Source: Mantamonas sphyraenae (taxonomy: Eukaryota > CRuMs > Mantamonadidae). From it: a DNA stretch of 64,000 bases. The notes under the pieces are model-generated. The model did not search any database. It saw only the letters and a program-made list of their open reading frames with translations, and was not told the origin of the DNA. Positions within the stretch are counted from its first letter, which is position 1. Each line of letters begins with the position of its first letter. The stretch lies in assembly GCA_026936335.1 (NCBI GenBank), contig JAPMXV010000062.1:186001-250000 (forward strand), in the 5' to 3' direction. A program made the position numbers and the translations under genes. Positions 43,154 to 55,436 of the stretch are shown one piece after another.

Positions 43154-44380
43154 TTAGTCGTCCTTGGCCTTGACGGTCTCTGTGCGACGCCAAAAAATGT
43201 ACGACGCGGTCAGGGCGATCAGGTAGAGGGGAAAGTTGGTCATGAGGCCCATGAGGTTGAGCCAAAGGTGGTACTCGACGGGACTGGCGTTGTCGTAGCG
43301 GTGGTAGAACTCAAACGGGATGTCCTTCCAGAACTCGTAGCCCATGTTGATGTTCAGGTAGTGCTCAGTACCATCCTGCATGATCATGTACTTGGGCGTC
43401 CACACGCGCGCCACAATGGCCACCGTGGCGTTGATCACCGTGCTCAGCAGGATCGAGCTCGCCGGGAAGCCACCGTTCACCGCAAGCACAAAAAACGACA
43501 TGGGCAGGAACCACACGTGGTGTGACGTCGTGATCAGCTCCACTGTCGTCGTTTCCTTCCACACTGTGCAACACAGTGCAGCTGTGTCAGCGCCTGCGTA
43601 CAAAAACGTGTCCCTCGCGCGCCACGCCACCCGCACCCATCACACTGGCCACTTACCCACGTATTCCGCCACGCCAAACGGGAACGTGCCGTTGTAGAAG
43701 TACGTCATGAGGTCGATCAGCCACACCGACTGGTCGGCAATCACAGTGACGATGCCCGCTCCTGTGACCGGGGACCCAAAGAAACGCCAAGAAGGGCAAA
43801 GCCACGTCAGCACCCAAAGCTTCCACGCTGCCATCATCTCTCCACACACACACACGCCTCTCTCCTGCATGCATCCTTGCTCGTAGCCTTCGTGGCACTG
43901 CACCACTCTCATACGTGCAAGAGCATCGGTGTGCTGCTGCTGCCACACGCGTGGGGGCCCAGGAACCGACCCGTTTCCCTTTCCGCCTGCGCCACACACG
44001 CCACACACGTTCCACGCACGCTGGCAACACCGTGCAGCCCGCCCTTCCACACGCCCAAACCTACCGATCACCAGCGGGCTCTTCATGAGCATGCCTGTGC
44101 CTACCACCAGAAGGGCAAGGTTGCACATCCACAGCATGTCGTACGCCCACGTCTCCACGCCCGTCACGTAGCGCAATCCGATGATCCCGGCGTAGTAGGC
44201 ATACATAAAGATGCCCATGGAGGTTGTCAACCCAGGGTATCGCCAGGCCACAGTGCTCAAGCTGCTTGCAGCACCTTCCTTTGCTTTCAATTTGCCACTC
44301 GTCGCCGTTGCCGTCGCCCCTCCCGACTTGGCATCTCTCACCGTCGTCGCGCGCCCTTTGCTTGTTGTGGAAGCAGCCAT
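43154..44380 (-). CDS. Multipass membrane protein of unknown function
   Basis: 276-aa protein from three exons: 44065-44380, 43657-43761 and 43154-43563, both introns phase 1. A Thr/Ala-rich N-terminus precedes about six hydrophobic segments (for example IFMYAYYAGIIGLRYVTG, MLWMCNLALLVVGTGMLM, MSFFVLAVNGGFPASSILL and FPLYLIALTASYIFW). Paired histidines occur in TTSHHVWFLPM. It ends KAKDD; the KxKxx pattern could act as an ER-retrieval signal, which would place it in the ER. I do not recognise the family. The start is 143 bp from the divergent sorting-nexin start. Confidence 0.75.
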
Positions 44381-44523
44381 CTTGGATTGCGGAGAATGTT
44401 CGAACCGTGAGGTGGATTTGCTTGGCCAGGCATGGCAACGCCCGCTCGCTCTCTGCCAATCCTTTCTCCTTCCCCACAAACGCCCCCCCCCCCTCACACA
44501 CACACACACACACACACTGCAAC

Positions 44524-46561
44524 ATGTCGGACGACACCAGACGCCAGACTATCGATATCGGCAAACTCGACTTTGCCGTGACCTCGTTCCTGGAGGAAGA
44601 AGGAAACGGAAGCTTTGTCGACGAACCACCCATCCTCACAGGCCCATCCACCACGGCCGTGTCACAAGACGAGCTCGAGTACGGTCCCAACGCCAACGAG
44701 CAAGTCAACATGCCTCCAGCGCCACCTGCAGAGGAGGAGACGGAGGCGGACGAGCAGCAACCCGTGACCATCGACCCACAGGAGATCGACGACGGAGGCA
44801 GTGCCCCGTGGCAGATGACCAGCAACGTCAAAGCACAAAAGGAGGCCGAGCGTGAGCAATTGCGAGTCGAGGCGCAAGCAAAGACCGCCGCCGACGCGGT
44901 CGCGGCCGCTGAACAGCAACAGCGCTACAGCTCAGCCCAGGCCGACGCCATGCAGGAGGTCGACCTCATTAGCACCGCCTACTCCTCTGCCAACACTTCA
45001 GACTCGGGTGAAGCAGCCACCGCCCTCCTCAACACCTCCACAGACGCCAGCAGCAGCACCAGCAGCAGCAGCGACGACACCGCCCTCCTCAAAGACGCCT
45101 ACCTCCAGCGCGACGACCTCACCATGGAGGAGTACGATCGCGTGCGCGCCCCTTCCATTATGGAACAGGTGAGACATTGTTGCAAGCTGCAACCCATCCC
45201 TCCTCCTTCCCAGCAGCAAAGCCCCGTGACAAACTCACCGTTTCGTGTCCTCCATTTCTCACGACCCCCACCCCCCGTTTCCCACACAGACTGGCGAGCG
45301 CCTCGACGTCGAAGTTACCAAACCAGAAAAGAAACGCAGTGGTCTGTCGTCACATATGACATATCTGGTCACCACCAAGGTAGGTGGACCCCATTGATAC
45401 ACGCTTGGCCCTTTGGCTAACCCCGAGAGCGCCCACACCCATCTCGTGCACAGACCACCCTCTCCTTGTTCAAGGCCAAAGAATTCGAGGTTCGCCGCAG
45501 ATACAGCGACTTTTTGTGGCTGCAGGAGGCCCTAAAGGCCAACTATCTGGGCGTGCTGATTCCGCCCATGCCCGAGAAGCACAACCCGCTCACCCAGGAT
45601 GGCTTTGCCTCGGATTTCGTTGAGCGTCGTCGAAGACAGTTGGAAACGTTCCTGCGCCGCGTCGTCCACCATCCCGACCTGTACAAGAGCTACCAGGTGA
45701 AGATTTTTCTGGAAGGCGAAACCAGCGAGATGCAGGCCATCCGCAAGAAGCCCAGCAGCTCTGATCACAAAAAGGCACGCCGAGCGGCTGCTGCACCCAT
45801 GTCCACGTACAAACAATTCAAGACCGAGACAATCAAGGAGGATCCGGGTGTGCAGGAGCGCCTGTCAACGGCAAACGTGTACATGGACGGCCTCTTTGCC
45901 AAACTGGAGATGGTGCATGCCGCCACCACGGAAATGACCAATGCACGTCTCATGCTTGCCCACAGCATGCAACAGATGGGCGAGGCCATCAACACCCTGG
46001 GCTTGTTTGACGATGTCCACAGGGCCACCTTTGAAAAGTTGGCCCAGGTCAGCAGCTCCACTGCAAAGCTCACCTCGCTCCAAGCCGACAACGCCTCGTT
46101 CCTCTTTTGGTGACACCGTCAAGGATTGGATGAATGTGACCGAGCAGGCCCAAGAACTGCTTGCCAGCTACGACGAGGCTCAGAAGCGCTACTTTTATGC
46201 CAAGCAGCAGGTGGACAAGGCCATGAACGGCACCGCCTCCTCCCTGGAGAGCGCAAACAAGAAGCTCAACGTCGAAGACCAGAATCTCAAGCGTGTCAAG
46301 CACTCCATGTGGACCGAGCTCAACCGCTTCCACGAGGACAAGGGAAATGCCTTTGACTCGGCCCTGTTCAACTTTGTCAGCAGCGAGGTGGAGCACCACC
46401 AAAAGATGATGAGCTCGTGGCAAACACTGCTCACGCACATCAACGAACAGCGAGCTTCCTCATCCGACTCCTCCAACACAGGCGACGACGACACTGCAGG
46501 CGGAGACGACTCGGCAAAGGCCAACCGCACGTTGGATGGCATGGTGGACATTGACATGTAA
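44524..46561 (+). CDS. PX-BAR sorting nexin
   Basis: About 613-aa endosomal protein that bends membrane and sorts cargo. Exons 44524-45168, 45290-45379 and 45454-46561 join in phase 0. The N-terminus is acidic and Ser-rich. The PX domain has the phosphoinositide site RRRYSDFLWLQEAL with the RRYSD core, the proline loop IPPMPEKH and the second basic site FVERRRRQLETFLRRVVHHP. The rest is a BAR domain of long helices. It resembles SNX1/2 and SNX7/30 types; which one is unclear. One extra T in TTTT at 46105-46108 breaks the frame; with TTT the reading ASFLFGDTVKDWM is continuous into the C-terminal half. Confidence 0.87.
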
Positions 46562-46639
46562 ACCGTGTGTGTGCTTGCACTCAATGTACTCAATACGCGC
46601 AAGGCGAAAAATTGAAAATTGGAATTGCATTGATTTCAT

Positions 46640-47866
46640 TCAGCAGCTGCAGCCGTTGTCTTCCTCGTCGGGCTCATCGTCGTTCTGCGAAAAGTCCACA
46701 ACGTCGTTGGGCTTCTTCACCGTAGACACAGTGTCGCTGATAAACTCTGTACCATCGTCGTGCAGGCGCCTGTCCATGGCAACCATGTAGCGCAGTAGCG
46801 TCTTGAGCGCACGCCGCACATCCACGCTGTCCTTGGCCGACACACGCATCCACTCACGAAACGGCGTCATGGGTCGGTCCTCCTCGCTCTCATCGGCCAC
46901 GCTGCTGCGCATCATGTCGCTCTCGATGTCTGTCCAGCGAATGTCGTTTGCCGGGTTCAGATCGCACTTGTTTGCCAGAAGCAGGCACGGGATAGGCACG
47001 CTCTCCTCGTCCTTGTACTTTTGCAGCGCTTCGTTGGGGTGGACCGCGTCGTTGGCGGTACTTCCCCCTTTGCTGCTGTTGCTTCCGCTGCTGCTGCTAC
47101 TGGACGCCTCTTTGGCCGCGTCATCGTCCTCAGACTCATCATTCCCCTCTTCGTCTGCACTACCCGTGCTGCTTGCCGTGCTCATCTGCGTCGCTGTGCC
47201 CAGGTACACCTGGTCCTGGCGCAGGAGCACCTTTTCGTCAATGTCCGTCTTCCAGCGGAACGCGTTGTCGTACGTCTTGCTCTGTGTAGAGTCAAACACC
47301 ACCAGTGCTCCACGTGCCTCTGTATAGAATACCTGTGCAGGTGCAGGTGTGGGCCGGGGCCACATGTCAGTCCGGCGTCCAGCCCGTTGACCCTCCACAG
47401 GCTCTCTGCCACAAAACCGGCATTCTGTGGGTCGCCGGCGTTCCACTTCCCGCCCAACCTACCCGTGTCATGGCTGCAAACCGCTCTTGTCCTGTGCGAG
47501 TGTGTCCAATGGCCATGCATTGATTGTGAGCAAAGTGTGAGTGCTTCCTGTAAACCTCGCAACCCGTGGCGCGGCTCCTTGTCTTGTGAAGAGGGTTCCA
47601 GGATGCAAACGGCCCCGGCCCTGCTTTGCAGCCGCCCTGTGGACATCCGCAACTGTTCACGCACCAGAAATGTCCCACAGATCCACACGGCACAGGGTTT
47701 CGTCGTCAAACTTGATCTTGATCACCTCAAAATCCACCCCAATGGTGGAACGATACTGCATTGAAAACTCGTTGCGGGTCAAGCGTCGGATCAGGGACGT
47801 CTTGCCCACACCCACATCGCCCACCACAAGCACCTTGTATGCCACTTCTCTCACTTCTGTCTCCAT
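46640..47866 (-). CDS. Rab32-like small GTPase with acidic Ser-rich insert
   Basis: About 307-aa Rab GTPase. Exons 47665-47866, 47463-47491 and 46640-47332. The second exon is only 29 nt and encodes the switch II end QERFAAMTR, which otherwise would be missing. G boxes: GDVGVGKTS, switch I with STIGVDF, WDISGQER (Ser where most Rabs have Ala), NKCDL and SAK. Between the KWK-like FRWKTDIDEKVLL segment and PCLLLANKCD sits an insert of about 60 residues rich in Ser, Glu and Asp. The C-terminus ends CSC, a double geranylgeranylation signal. An N-terminal extension in the same frame upstream of 47866 (PIDIDSMETEV) is possible. It lies in tandem with the related gene at 48033-48964. Confidence 0.85.
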
Positions 47867-48032
47867 GCTGTCGATGTCGATGGGCTCCCGAAACGAAAAC
47901 CAACTCCCAGAAAGTGCTGCTCGCATGGGCGCAGCCCCATCCATGCCATCCCAGCCCTTGCTCACCGGCCGCGCGGCCCAGTAACGGTGCCAGCAAGGGG
48001 GAAACGGCAAGGGCAGCAGAGTCGGCACACAC

Positions 48033-48964
48033 TCAGCTGCACGCGCACTCGTCCTTGCTCTCGTTGCTGGAGGCTGAATTGCCCACCTTTCCAAGCTGCA
48101 GGCCCTTGCCTGCATTCGAATTGCCGCTTTCAAAGTCGGACTGTAGCACCCGCGAGACGAGGAAGCGAAATGCCTCGTCAATGCCGATGTTGGACAGGGC
48201 AGACGTCTTGAACCAGCCAAGGTAGCCCTCCTTGGCGCAGTACTCGTCCATGAAAATTGCGTCCACAATATGGTCGTCCTCACTGAGGTCACATTTGTTG
48301 GCCAGCAGCACGACGGGGATGGGCTCGTCGTTGGGGAGCAGCACCTTATCGTCGAGGTCTCGCTTCCACTTGCGCACCGCGTCGAAGGACTGCTTGGCGG
48401 TGATGTCAAACACCAGGGCGCAACCCAACCGCTCCGCCGTAATACACGCGTGTCATCATGCCGTACCGCTCCTGACCGGCAATGTCCCATAGCTGGATGC
48501 GCACAAGTGTTTCGCTGTTCCATTCCAGCACCTTCAGCGCAAACGCCACGCCGATAGTCGAATTCGTGTGCCCAAACTTGTTGTGGATGTACCCTGGATG
48601 GTCAGCGTGCCAATTTGGTGCGTGGTGTGAGCAAGTGGACGGGCTGTGAAAGCATGTGAAGGCTCCCCAACAACAAAGAACCTCTGCGCGTGGATTTGAC
48701 ACCACGTACGGTTGATGATGCACGTCTTGCCTGTGTTCACCTCGCCCACCACAATAAACTTGAGCAGATATTCGAGTTCAGCACTCTGGACCGCCAGGTG
48801 GTGCCCTTGTGTCAGAAGGTGCGGCGAATGGTGAGATGGAGGCGAGACTGCGGTCCACGACGAGCAATCGGGAAGCGCAGGCGAGTAGCACGTGTGCCAG
48901 GGTACGAAAGACAAAAGGCAGAGGTGAGGGGTGGAAGGAACGCCAAGTGGCAAACACCCACCAT
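48033..48964 (-). CDS. Rab32/38-like small GTPase
   Basis: About 212-aa Rab. Exons: a start-codon-only exon at 48962-48964 (inferred), 48710-48785 and 48033-48593. G boxes: VVGEVNTGKT, STIGVAF, WDIAGQERYGMMTRVYY, LANKCDL and the SAL variant of the last box. The Rab32-family block VLEWNSETLVRIQLWDIAG is clear. The tail ends ECACS. An extra G in the run at 48424-48426 (CCC on the plus strand) breaks the frame at RVYYGGAVG; with GG the reading VGCALVFDITAKQSF continues. Rab32-type GTPases act with BLOC complexes on lysosome-related organelles and mitochondria; a dysbindin homologue lies 10 kb away. Confidence 0.82.
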
Positions 48965-49176
48965 GCTGGCTCGGAAGCTTTTGGTTTGCGTTCCCAGGGC
49001 GCGGCAACGAAATTGACCCATGTCGAACAAAACGGTAAGGGGAGAAGGTGAAAGGATAGCTGTGGCAACGCAGTAGGCATGTACAGAGAGCACGAAGCGT
49101 GATAGGATGAAGTGGGGGGCATTCGGCGTGTTCGTCGTCCATTCTCACACGGGAACGCACGCGTGACGAACGGCAG

Positions 49177-52100
49177 CCGTTGAAAGAGTTAAGCCGGGAG
49201 GATCTGGAGGACAAGGTGAAGAAGCTGGTGGGCGATAAGAAAAAGCTGATGCAAATGTACCGGGCTGTGGAGAAGGAAATGACGCAGTTTGTGGAGCACG
49301 TGCTGCCAAAGGACCAGCTGCCGCAGTCGATTGCACACGCAAAGGCCGAGTCGATGATCCAGGCGTTTGATACGGCTCAGGAGGCACGCACGGGGAGTAG
49401 CGGTGGGGTTTCACAGGGAAGTGGCGACAATGGACGCGAGGTCAAAGGTGAGTGGCAGGCACGAAACGATGGGCGGGGTTCGGGAGGGGAGACACGGACC
49501 GCTGGCAAGGCAGAAGCTGATGCCGACTGACACCACGTGACACGCGCGGCAACTGCGACGTTGACTCATTTGACTGTATTGGGGGGTGGGGGGTGGACTG
49601 TGCAGAGCTGCGAGACAAGGTGGAGGCGCTGGAAATGATGCGAGACACGTTGCAAGCGCAGCAGCGGGCGTTCTTGGAAGAAGAGGATGCCAAGAGCAAG
49701 GCGATGGCCGAAAAGATGGCAGCGTTGGCTGAGGAGAAGGAGGAGGTGGCAGGCATGTTGCAAAAGAAACTGCAGAAGATGACGGAGCGGTGGAACGCAG
49801 CGCAACTGGAGCTGAACGAAGCGAAGCTGCAGCTGCAGCAGTACGAGTCGAGCGGGACAAGCAAGAAGAACGACGGGTTTGCATCGCTGGAAGCAGAGGA
49901 GAAGTCCAAGATGATGAACAATCTGGTGAAGCAGGTGGAAATGGCGAACCAGCAGGCGGAAGAAAGCGAAGAACGACGCAGGAAGCAGGAAAACGAGGTG
50001 GAAGAACTGAAGAAGCAACTGAATGCAGCAGCGAACATGGGCAAAAAGCGCAAAGAGCAGCTGCTTCAGTTCCGGGACTTGCTACTCACAACAGAAAAGG
50101 AACGGGACGAGCTGAAGACTCGTGAACAGAAACTGAGCCAGACGGAACAGATGCTCAACGAGGCACTGAAGACTATGTCCACAAATGCAGAGAAGGAGAG
50201 GGAGGAGGCTGTAGAGAAGGAGAGGGTCAAGACAAAGAAGCTACAAGGGATCATTTTGAAGATGAAGAAGGACTATCGCAGCATGGAAGCAAGGATGAAC
50301 AAAGCAGAGGAGGAGCTTGCTGTGCTCAATGGCGGTGCTGCTGGTGGTGTTGAAGGTTCTCCAAGCACCGAAGCAGATGCAGAGGCTCTTCAAAATGAGA
50401 TTGCTTCGCTGAAAGCACAATTGAAGGAAGAGGCGGAGAGGAGAGAGAACGAGAACAAGGAGAAAGCCGCAGAGGAGGCACATCAAGAGGCCGCTGAGCT
50501 GAGGACACAAATGACAGCACTAGAAGCAGAGTTGAAGAAAGCCCAGGCAGCAGCTGGCGAGGGACAACAAGCTCAGGAAGAGCTGGAGCAACAGCTGAAG
50601 GTGGCACAGGCAGAGGCAGCACAGGGCAAGGAGGCACAGAGTACGCTGGGCAAGCAGCTGAAGGATGCACAGGCAGAAACCGCTGGACTGAACAAGAAGG
50701 TGGCAGCACTGGAGAAGGAACTGCGTGAGACTCAAGGTGCTCTGGAGGACGCTCGTGCCAAGGGAGCATCGAGTGCAAGCGAACTTGAACAGCGTGTTGA
50801 CGAGATGCGTGCTGCTGTGAACAAGGCTGAGGAGGAGAAGAGCGGCGTTGAGAAGCAGCTGAAGGATGCACAGGCAGAGACTGCTGGACTGAACAAGAAT
50901 GTGGCAGCACTGGAGAAGGAACTGAAGAAGGCCCAGGCAGCAGCTGGCGAGGGACAGCAAGCTCAGGAAGAGCTGGCACAGCAGCTGAAGGTGGCTCAGG
51001 CAGAGGCAGCACAGGGCAAGGAGGCACAGGGAACGCTGGGCAAGCAGCTGAAGGATGCACAGGCAGAGACTGCTGGACTGAACAAGAAGGTGGCAGCTCT
51101 GGAGAAGGAACTGAAGAAGGCCCAGGCAGCAGCTGGTGAGGGACAGCAAGCTCAGGAAGAACTGGCACAGCAGCTGAAGGTGGCACAGGCAGAGGCAGCA
51201 CAGGGCAAGGAGGCACAGAGTACGCTGGGCAAGCAGCTGAAGGATGCACAGGCAGAGACCGCTGGACTGAAAAAGAAGGTGGCAGCTCTGGAGAAGGAAC
51301 TGAAGAAGGCCCAGGCAGCAGCTGGCGAGGGACAGCAAGCTCAGGAAGAACTGGCACAGCAGCTGAAGGTGGCTCAGGCAGAGGCAGCACAGGGCAAGGA
51401 GGCACAGAGTACGCTGGGCAAGCAGCTGAAGGATGCACAGGCAGAGACCGCAGACTCAAACAAGAAGGTGGCAGCTCTGGAGAAGGAACTGCGTGAGACT
51501 CAAGTGCTCTGGAGGACGCTCGTGCCAAGGGAGCATCGAGTGCAAGCGAACTTGAACAGCGTGTTGACGAGATGCGTGCTGCTGTGAACAAGGCTGAGGA
51601 GGAGAAGAGCGGCGTTGAGAAGCAGCTGAAGGATGCACTGGCAGAGACGCTGGACTGAACAAGAAGGTGGCAGCACTGAGAAGGCAGACTGAAGAATGCC
51701 CAGGCAGCAGCTGGCGAGGGACAGCAAGCTCAGGAAGAGCTGGCACAGCAGCTGAAGGTGGCTCAGGCAGAGGCAGCACAGGGCAAGGAGGCACAGAGTA
51801 CGCTGGGCAAGCAGCTGAAGGATGCACAGGCAGAGACTGCTGGACTGAACAAGAAGGTGGCAGCACTGGAGAAGGAACTGAAGAAGGCCCAGGCAGCAGC
51901 TGGCGAGGGACAGCAAGCTCAGGAAGAGCTGGAGCAACAGCTGAAGGTGGCACGGGCAGAGGCAGCACAGGGCAAGGAGGCACAGAGTACGCTGGGCAAG
52001 CAGCTGAAGGATGCACAGGCAGAGACCGCAGAGTCAAACAAGAAGGTGGCAGCACTGGAGAAGGAACTGCGTGAGACTCAAGGTGCTCTGGAGGACGCTC

Positions 52101-55100
52101 GTGCCAAGGGAGCATCGAGTGCAAGCGAACTTGAACAGCGTGTTGACGAGATGCGTGCTGCTGTGAACAAGGCTGAGGAGGAGAAGAGCGGCGTTGAGAA
52201 GCAGCTGAAGGATGCACAGGCAGAAACCGCTGGACTGAACAAGAAGGTGGCAGCACTGGAGAAGGAACTGAAGAAGGCCCAGGCAGCAGCTGGCGAGGGA
52301 CAGCAAGCTCAGGAAGAGCTGGAGCAACAGCTGAAGGTGGCACAGGCAGAGGCAGCACAGGGCAAGGAGGCACAGGGAACGCTGGGCAAGCAGCTGAAGG
52401 ATGCACAGGCAGAGACTGCTGGACTGAACAAGAAGGTGGCAGCACTGGAGAAGGAACTGAAGAAGGCCCAGGCAGCAGCTGGCGAGGGACAGCAAGCTCA
52501 GGAAGAGCTGGCACAGCAGCTGAAGGTGGCTCAGGCAGAGGCAGCACAGGGCAAGGAGGCACAGGGAACGCTGGGCAAGCAGCTGAAGGATGCACAGGCA
52601 GAGACTGCTGGACTGAACAAGAAGGTGGCAGCACTGGAGAAGGAACTGAAGAAGGCCCAGGCAGCAGCTGGCGAGGGACAGCAAGCTCAGGAAGAACTGG
52701 CACAGCAGCTGAAGGTGGCTCAGGCAGAGGCAGCACAGGGCAAGGAGGCACAGGGAACGCTGGGCAAGCAGCTGAAGGATGCACAGGCAGAGACTGCTGG
52801 ACTGAACAAGAAGGTGGCAGCACTGGAGAAGGAACTGAAGAAGGCCCAGGCAGCAGCTGGCGAGGGACAGCAAGCTCAGGAAGAGCTGGCACAGCAGCTG
52901 AAGGTGGCACAGGCAGAGGCAACACAGGGCAAGGAGGCACAGAGTACGCTGGGCAAGCAGCTGAAGGATGCACAGGCAGAGACCGCAGGACTGAACAAGA
53001 AGGTGGCAGCACTGGAGAAGGAACTGCGCGTGAGACTCAAGGTGCTCTGGAGGACGCTCGTGCCAAGGGAGCATCGAGTGCAAGCGAACTTGAACAGCGT
53101 GTTGACGAGATGCGTGCTGCTGTGAACAAGGCTGAGGAGGAGAAGAGCGGCGTTGAGAAGCAGCTGAAGGATGCACAGGCAGAGACCGCTGGACTGAACA
53201 AGAAGGTGGCAGCACTGGAGGCAGAGTTGAAAGAATGCCCAGCACAGCAGCAGCTGGCGAGGCAGCACAGCAAGCTCAGGAAGAGCTGGCACAGCAGCTG
53301 AAGGTGGCTCAGAAGGCAGAGGCAGCACAGGGCAAGGAGGCACAGAGTACGCTGGGCAAGCAGCTGAAGGATGCACAGGCAGAGACCGCAGAGTCAAACA
53401 AGAAGGTGGCAGCACTGGAGAAGGAACTGAAGAAGGCCCAGGCAGCAGCTGGTGAGGGACAGAAAGCTCAGGAGGAGCTGGAGCAACAGCTGAAGCAACT
53501 TCAAGAACAGTCTGCAAACCAGAACACCACCGTGGTTGCGTCCCCTGTAGCCGAGGCACATTCAAACACAGAGAGCAAGCTCACAAAGGCCCAAGAAATG
53601 CTATCCAATCTGCAAGAGCAGCTGGAAACGGCGCAAGGAACTCTGTCAACCACAAGTACCGAGCTTGCACAGGCCAACGACACCGTTCAATGGCAAGCTG
53701 AAGAAATTGGCGAACTCAATGAGCAGTTGAAGCAAGCCAAAGCGAACCTGGCGAAAGCAGAAGAGGGATCCAAGGACATGGCCAGGCGTTTCATCCAGGA
53801 TCGCAAAGCCATGGAAAGCAAGGTGAAGGAACTGCAGGAGCAGATCGACAGCCTGGAACAAGCGGGTTCTAAGGACACAGAACCCATCACCCCGCTTCAG
53901 GGTGCAGACAGCGAAGATTTGGAAAAGGCCAAGGAGAAGCTGCAAAAGATGCGTCGCCTGCTGCTCAAGGCCAACAAGCACATCGAAGAACTTCGAGCCG
54001 GCCGCGATCAAAGTGCCGCGCGTATCAAAGAGCTCACGGACATTGTTGCGTCCCTGCAAGAAGCACCGCAAACGTCTGGGGTCAACGCGGAGGAATTGGA
54101 AAGCAGGGTTGCCGAGGAGCGCAAAACGTACGAAACCAAGCTCCGTTCAGCTTACAAGGGCTTCCAAGAGAAGAAAGGCATGCTGGAACGGGAGGTGGAG
54201 GACCTGACGGAGCAGTTGGCCATTGTACAAAAGGAGTTTGATGCGTACAAGGGCCGTGCGCGCATGGCCCTGGAGCAGGTCAAGACGCAGAGCAGTGGAA
54301 CAGAGGGAGATGGGACGCTGAGCAAAGCAGAGGAGCTGCAGTTGGAACTGAACACTGTGAAGCAGCGCAATCACGACCTTCGCATGCTGAACGAAGAACT
54401 TCAGAAGCAAGCAGCGGGATCGGAGGAGATTGCGGAGCAGCTTATGGAAGCCGAGAGCGTCAACAAGAAACTGAGCAGTGAGCAAGAGCAAGTGCGCAAC
54501 ATCTCAAAACGGCAGGTGATGGAGCTGAAGAACAGGTGCGAGCTTTTGATGTTGGAGAAGCAGGACATGGAGGCCAATCATGCAGAGGAACTTCAAACGC
54601 AGACGCGACAGTGGGAGGACAAGGTCGAGGAGTTGCAGACGCAGCTTAACACGTACCGAAACCGCGCGAAGCAGATCATCGAGGACAAGGACAAGCTGAT
54701 TGACGAACTGAAGCGGAACAGCGGCGGAAGCACACGCACAGGCAGCACTGTGGACACCCTGCGTGTGGAGAATACGCGGAGTGCAGGGAGACGTTCTCTT
54801 GACGTGGGACGTGAGGCGGCGCTGCGAAGCAGGCCAACGCCGACCAGGAGCAGCGACGGCGTGATGGCTGCAAATGGTCATCACCAAGTGGCACAAGAGG
54901 ATGGAGCAAACGCCGGCGACAGTGAGGCCAGCAGCAGCAAGGCCAAGGCCAAAGTGGGCAGCGACAGCGGAACTGCTGCTGCGGGCGAGGAACTGAATAG
55001 CATGGACACGGAGGACGAGTTCATGCAGATGGCCCATCTGCAAGCAGCACGTGACAAGGAATTGGCACAGCACAAGAACCTGATCAAGCGCTTGACGGAT

Positions 55101-55376
55101 ATCATTAGGGAGAACGAAGAGGCAGAGAGGTTGCGGACGCAACAGGAAGCAACGCTGCGAGCAGAGATCGAACGGTTGGAGCGGCTGGTTGCTCGAGAGC
55201 AGAACCATGGCGAACATGACCAGCTGGAGTATCTGAAGAACGTGGTGGTGAAGCTGATGCAGACGAACGACGTGGAGAACCTGCTGCCGGTGTTGTCCAC
55301 AATCCTGCAATTTTCCAAGGACGAGATCGCATCGATCGAAGCAGCACGCAGTAAGAAATGGCTGAGTTGGTCGTGA
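49177..55376 (+). CDS. GRIP-domain golgin with tandem coiled-coil repeats
   Basis: Very long coiled-coil tether of the trans-Golgi. Exon 49177-49447 joins 49606-55376 through a phase-1 intron. The N-terminus reads PLKELSREDLEDKVKKLVG. The C-terminus is a GRIP domain (LEYLKNVVVKLMQTND, then LLPVLSTILQFSKDEIASI), including the tyrosine that in this family binds Arl1-GTP. Between them about 3 kb consists of 63-residue repeats. The start is unresolved: ATG 48828-48830 followed directly by a GTGAGA donor, or ATG 49108 with a short exon MKWGAFG, both in phase. The frame is broken inside the array near 51504-51700, 53029 and 53245-53320, so the full protein (about 2000 aa) is inferred. Confidence 0.82.
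50525..53510 (+). repeat. 189-bp tandem repeat array in the golgin gene
   Basis: At least ten copies of a 189-bp unit (module A, KKAQAAAGEGQQAQEEL to VAALEKEL) recur at near-identical sequence, spaced exactly 189 bp (for example 52463, 52652, 52841). Four copies of a longer module B (about 201 bp, RETQGALEDARAKGASSASE onward) are interspersed, sharing the last third (KQLKDAQAETAGLNKK) with module A. 63 residues equal nine heptads, so each A unit keeps coiled-coil register. The order seen is roughly A-B-A-A-A-B-A-A-B-A-A-A-A-B-A. Confidence 0.9.
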
Positions 55377-55436
55377 TTGGAACTTGTGAGTGCGTGTGCG
55401 TGTGCAGTGCGTGTTCGAGAGCAAAACAAACCAAAG

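Noticed and set aside
51456-53012. Minus-strand repeat proteins rich in Pro/Ser/Leu opposite the golgin array
   Set aside because: They mirror the 189-bp coding repeat; the plus strand has heptad periodicity and a GRIP domain.
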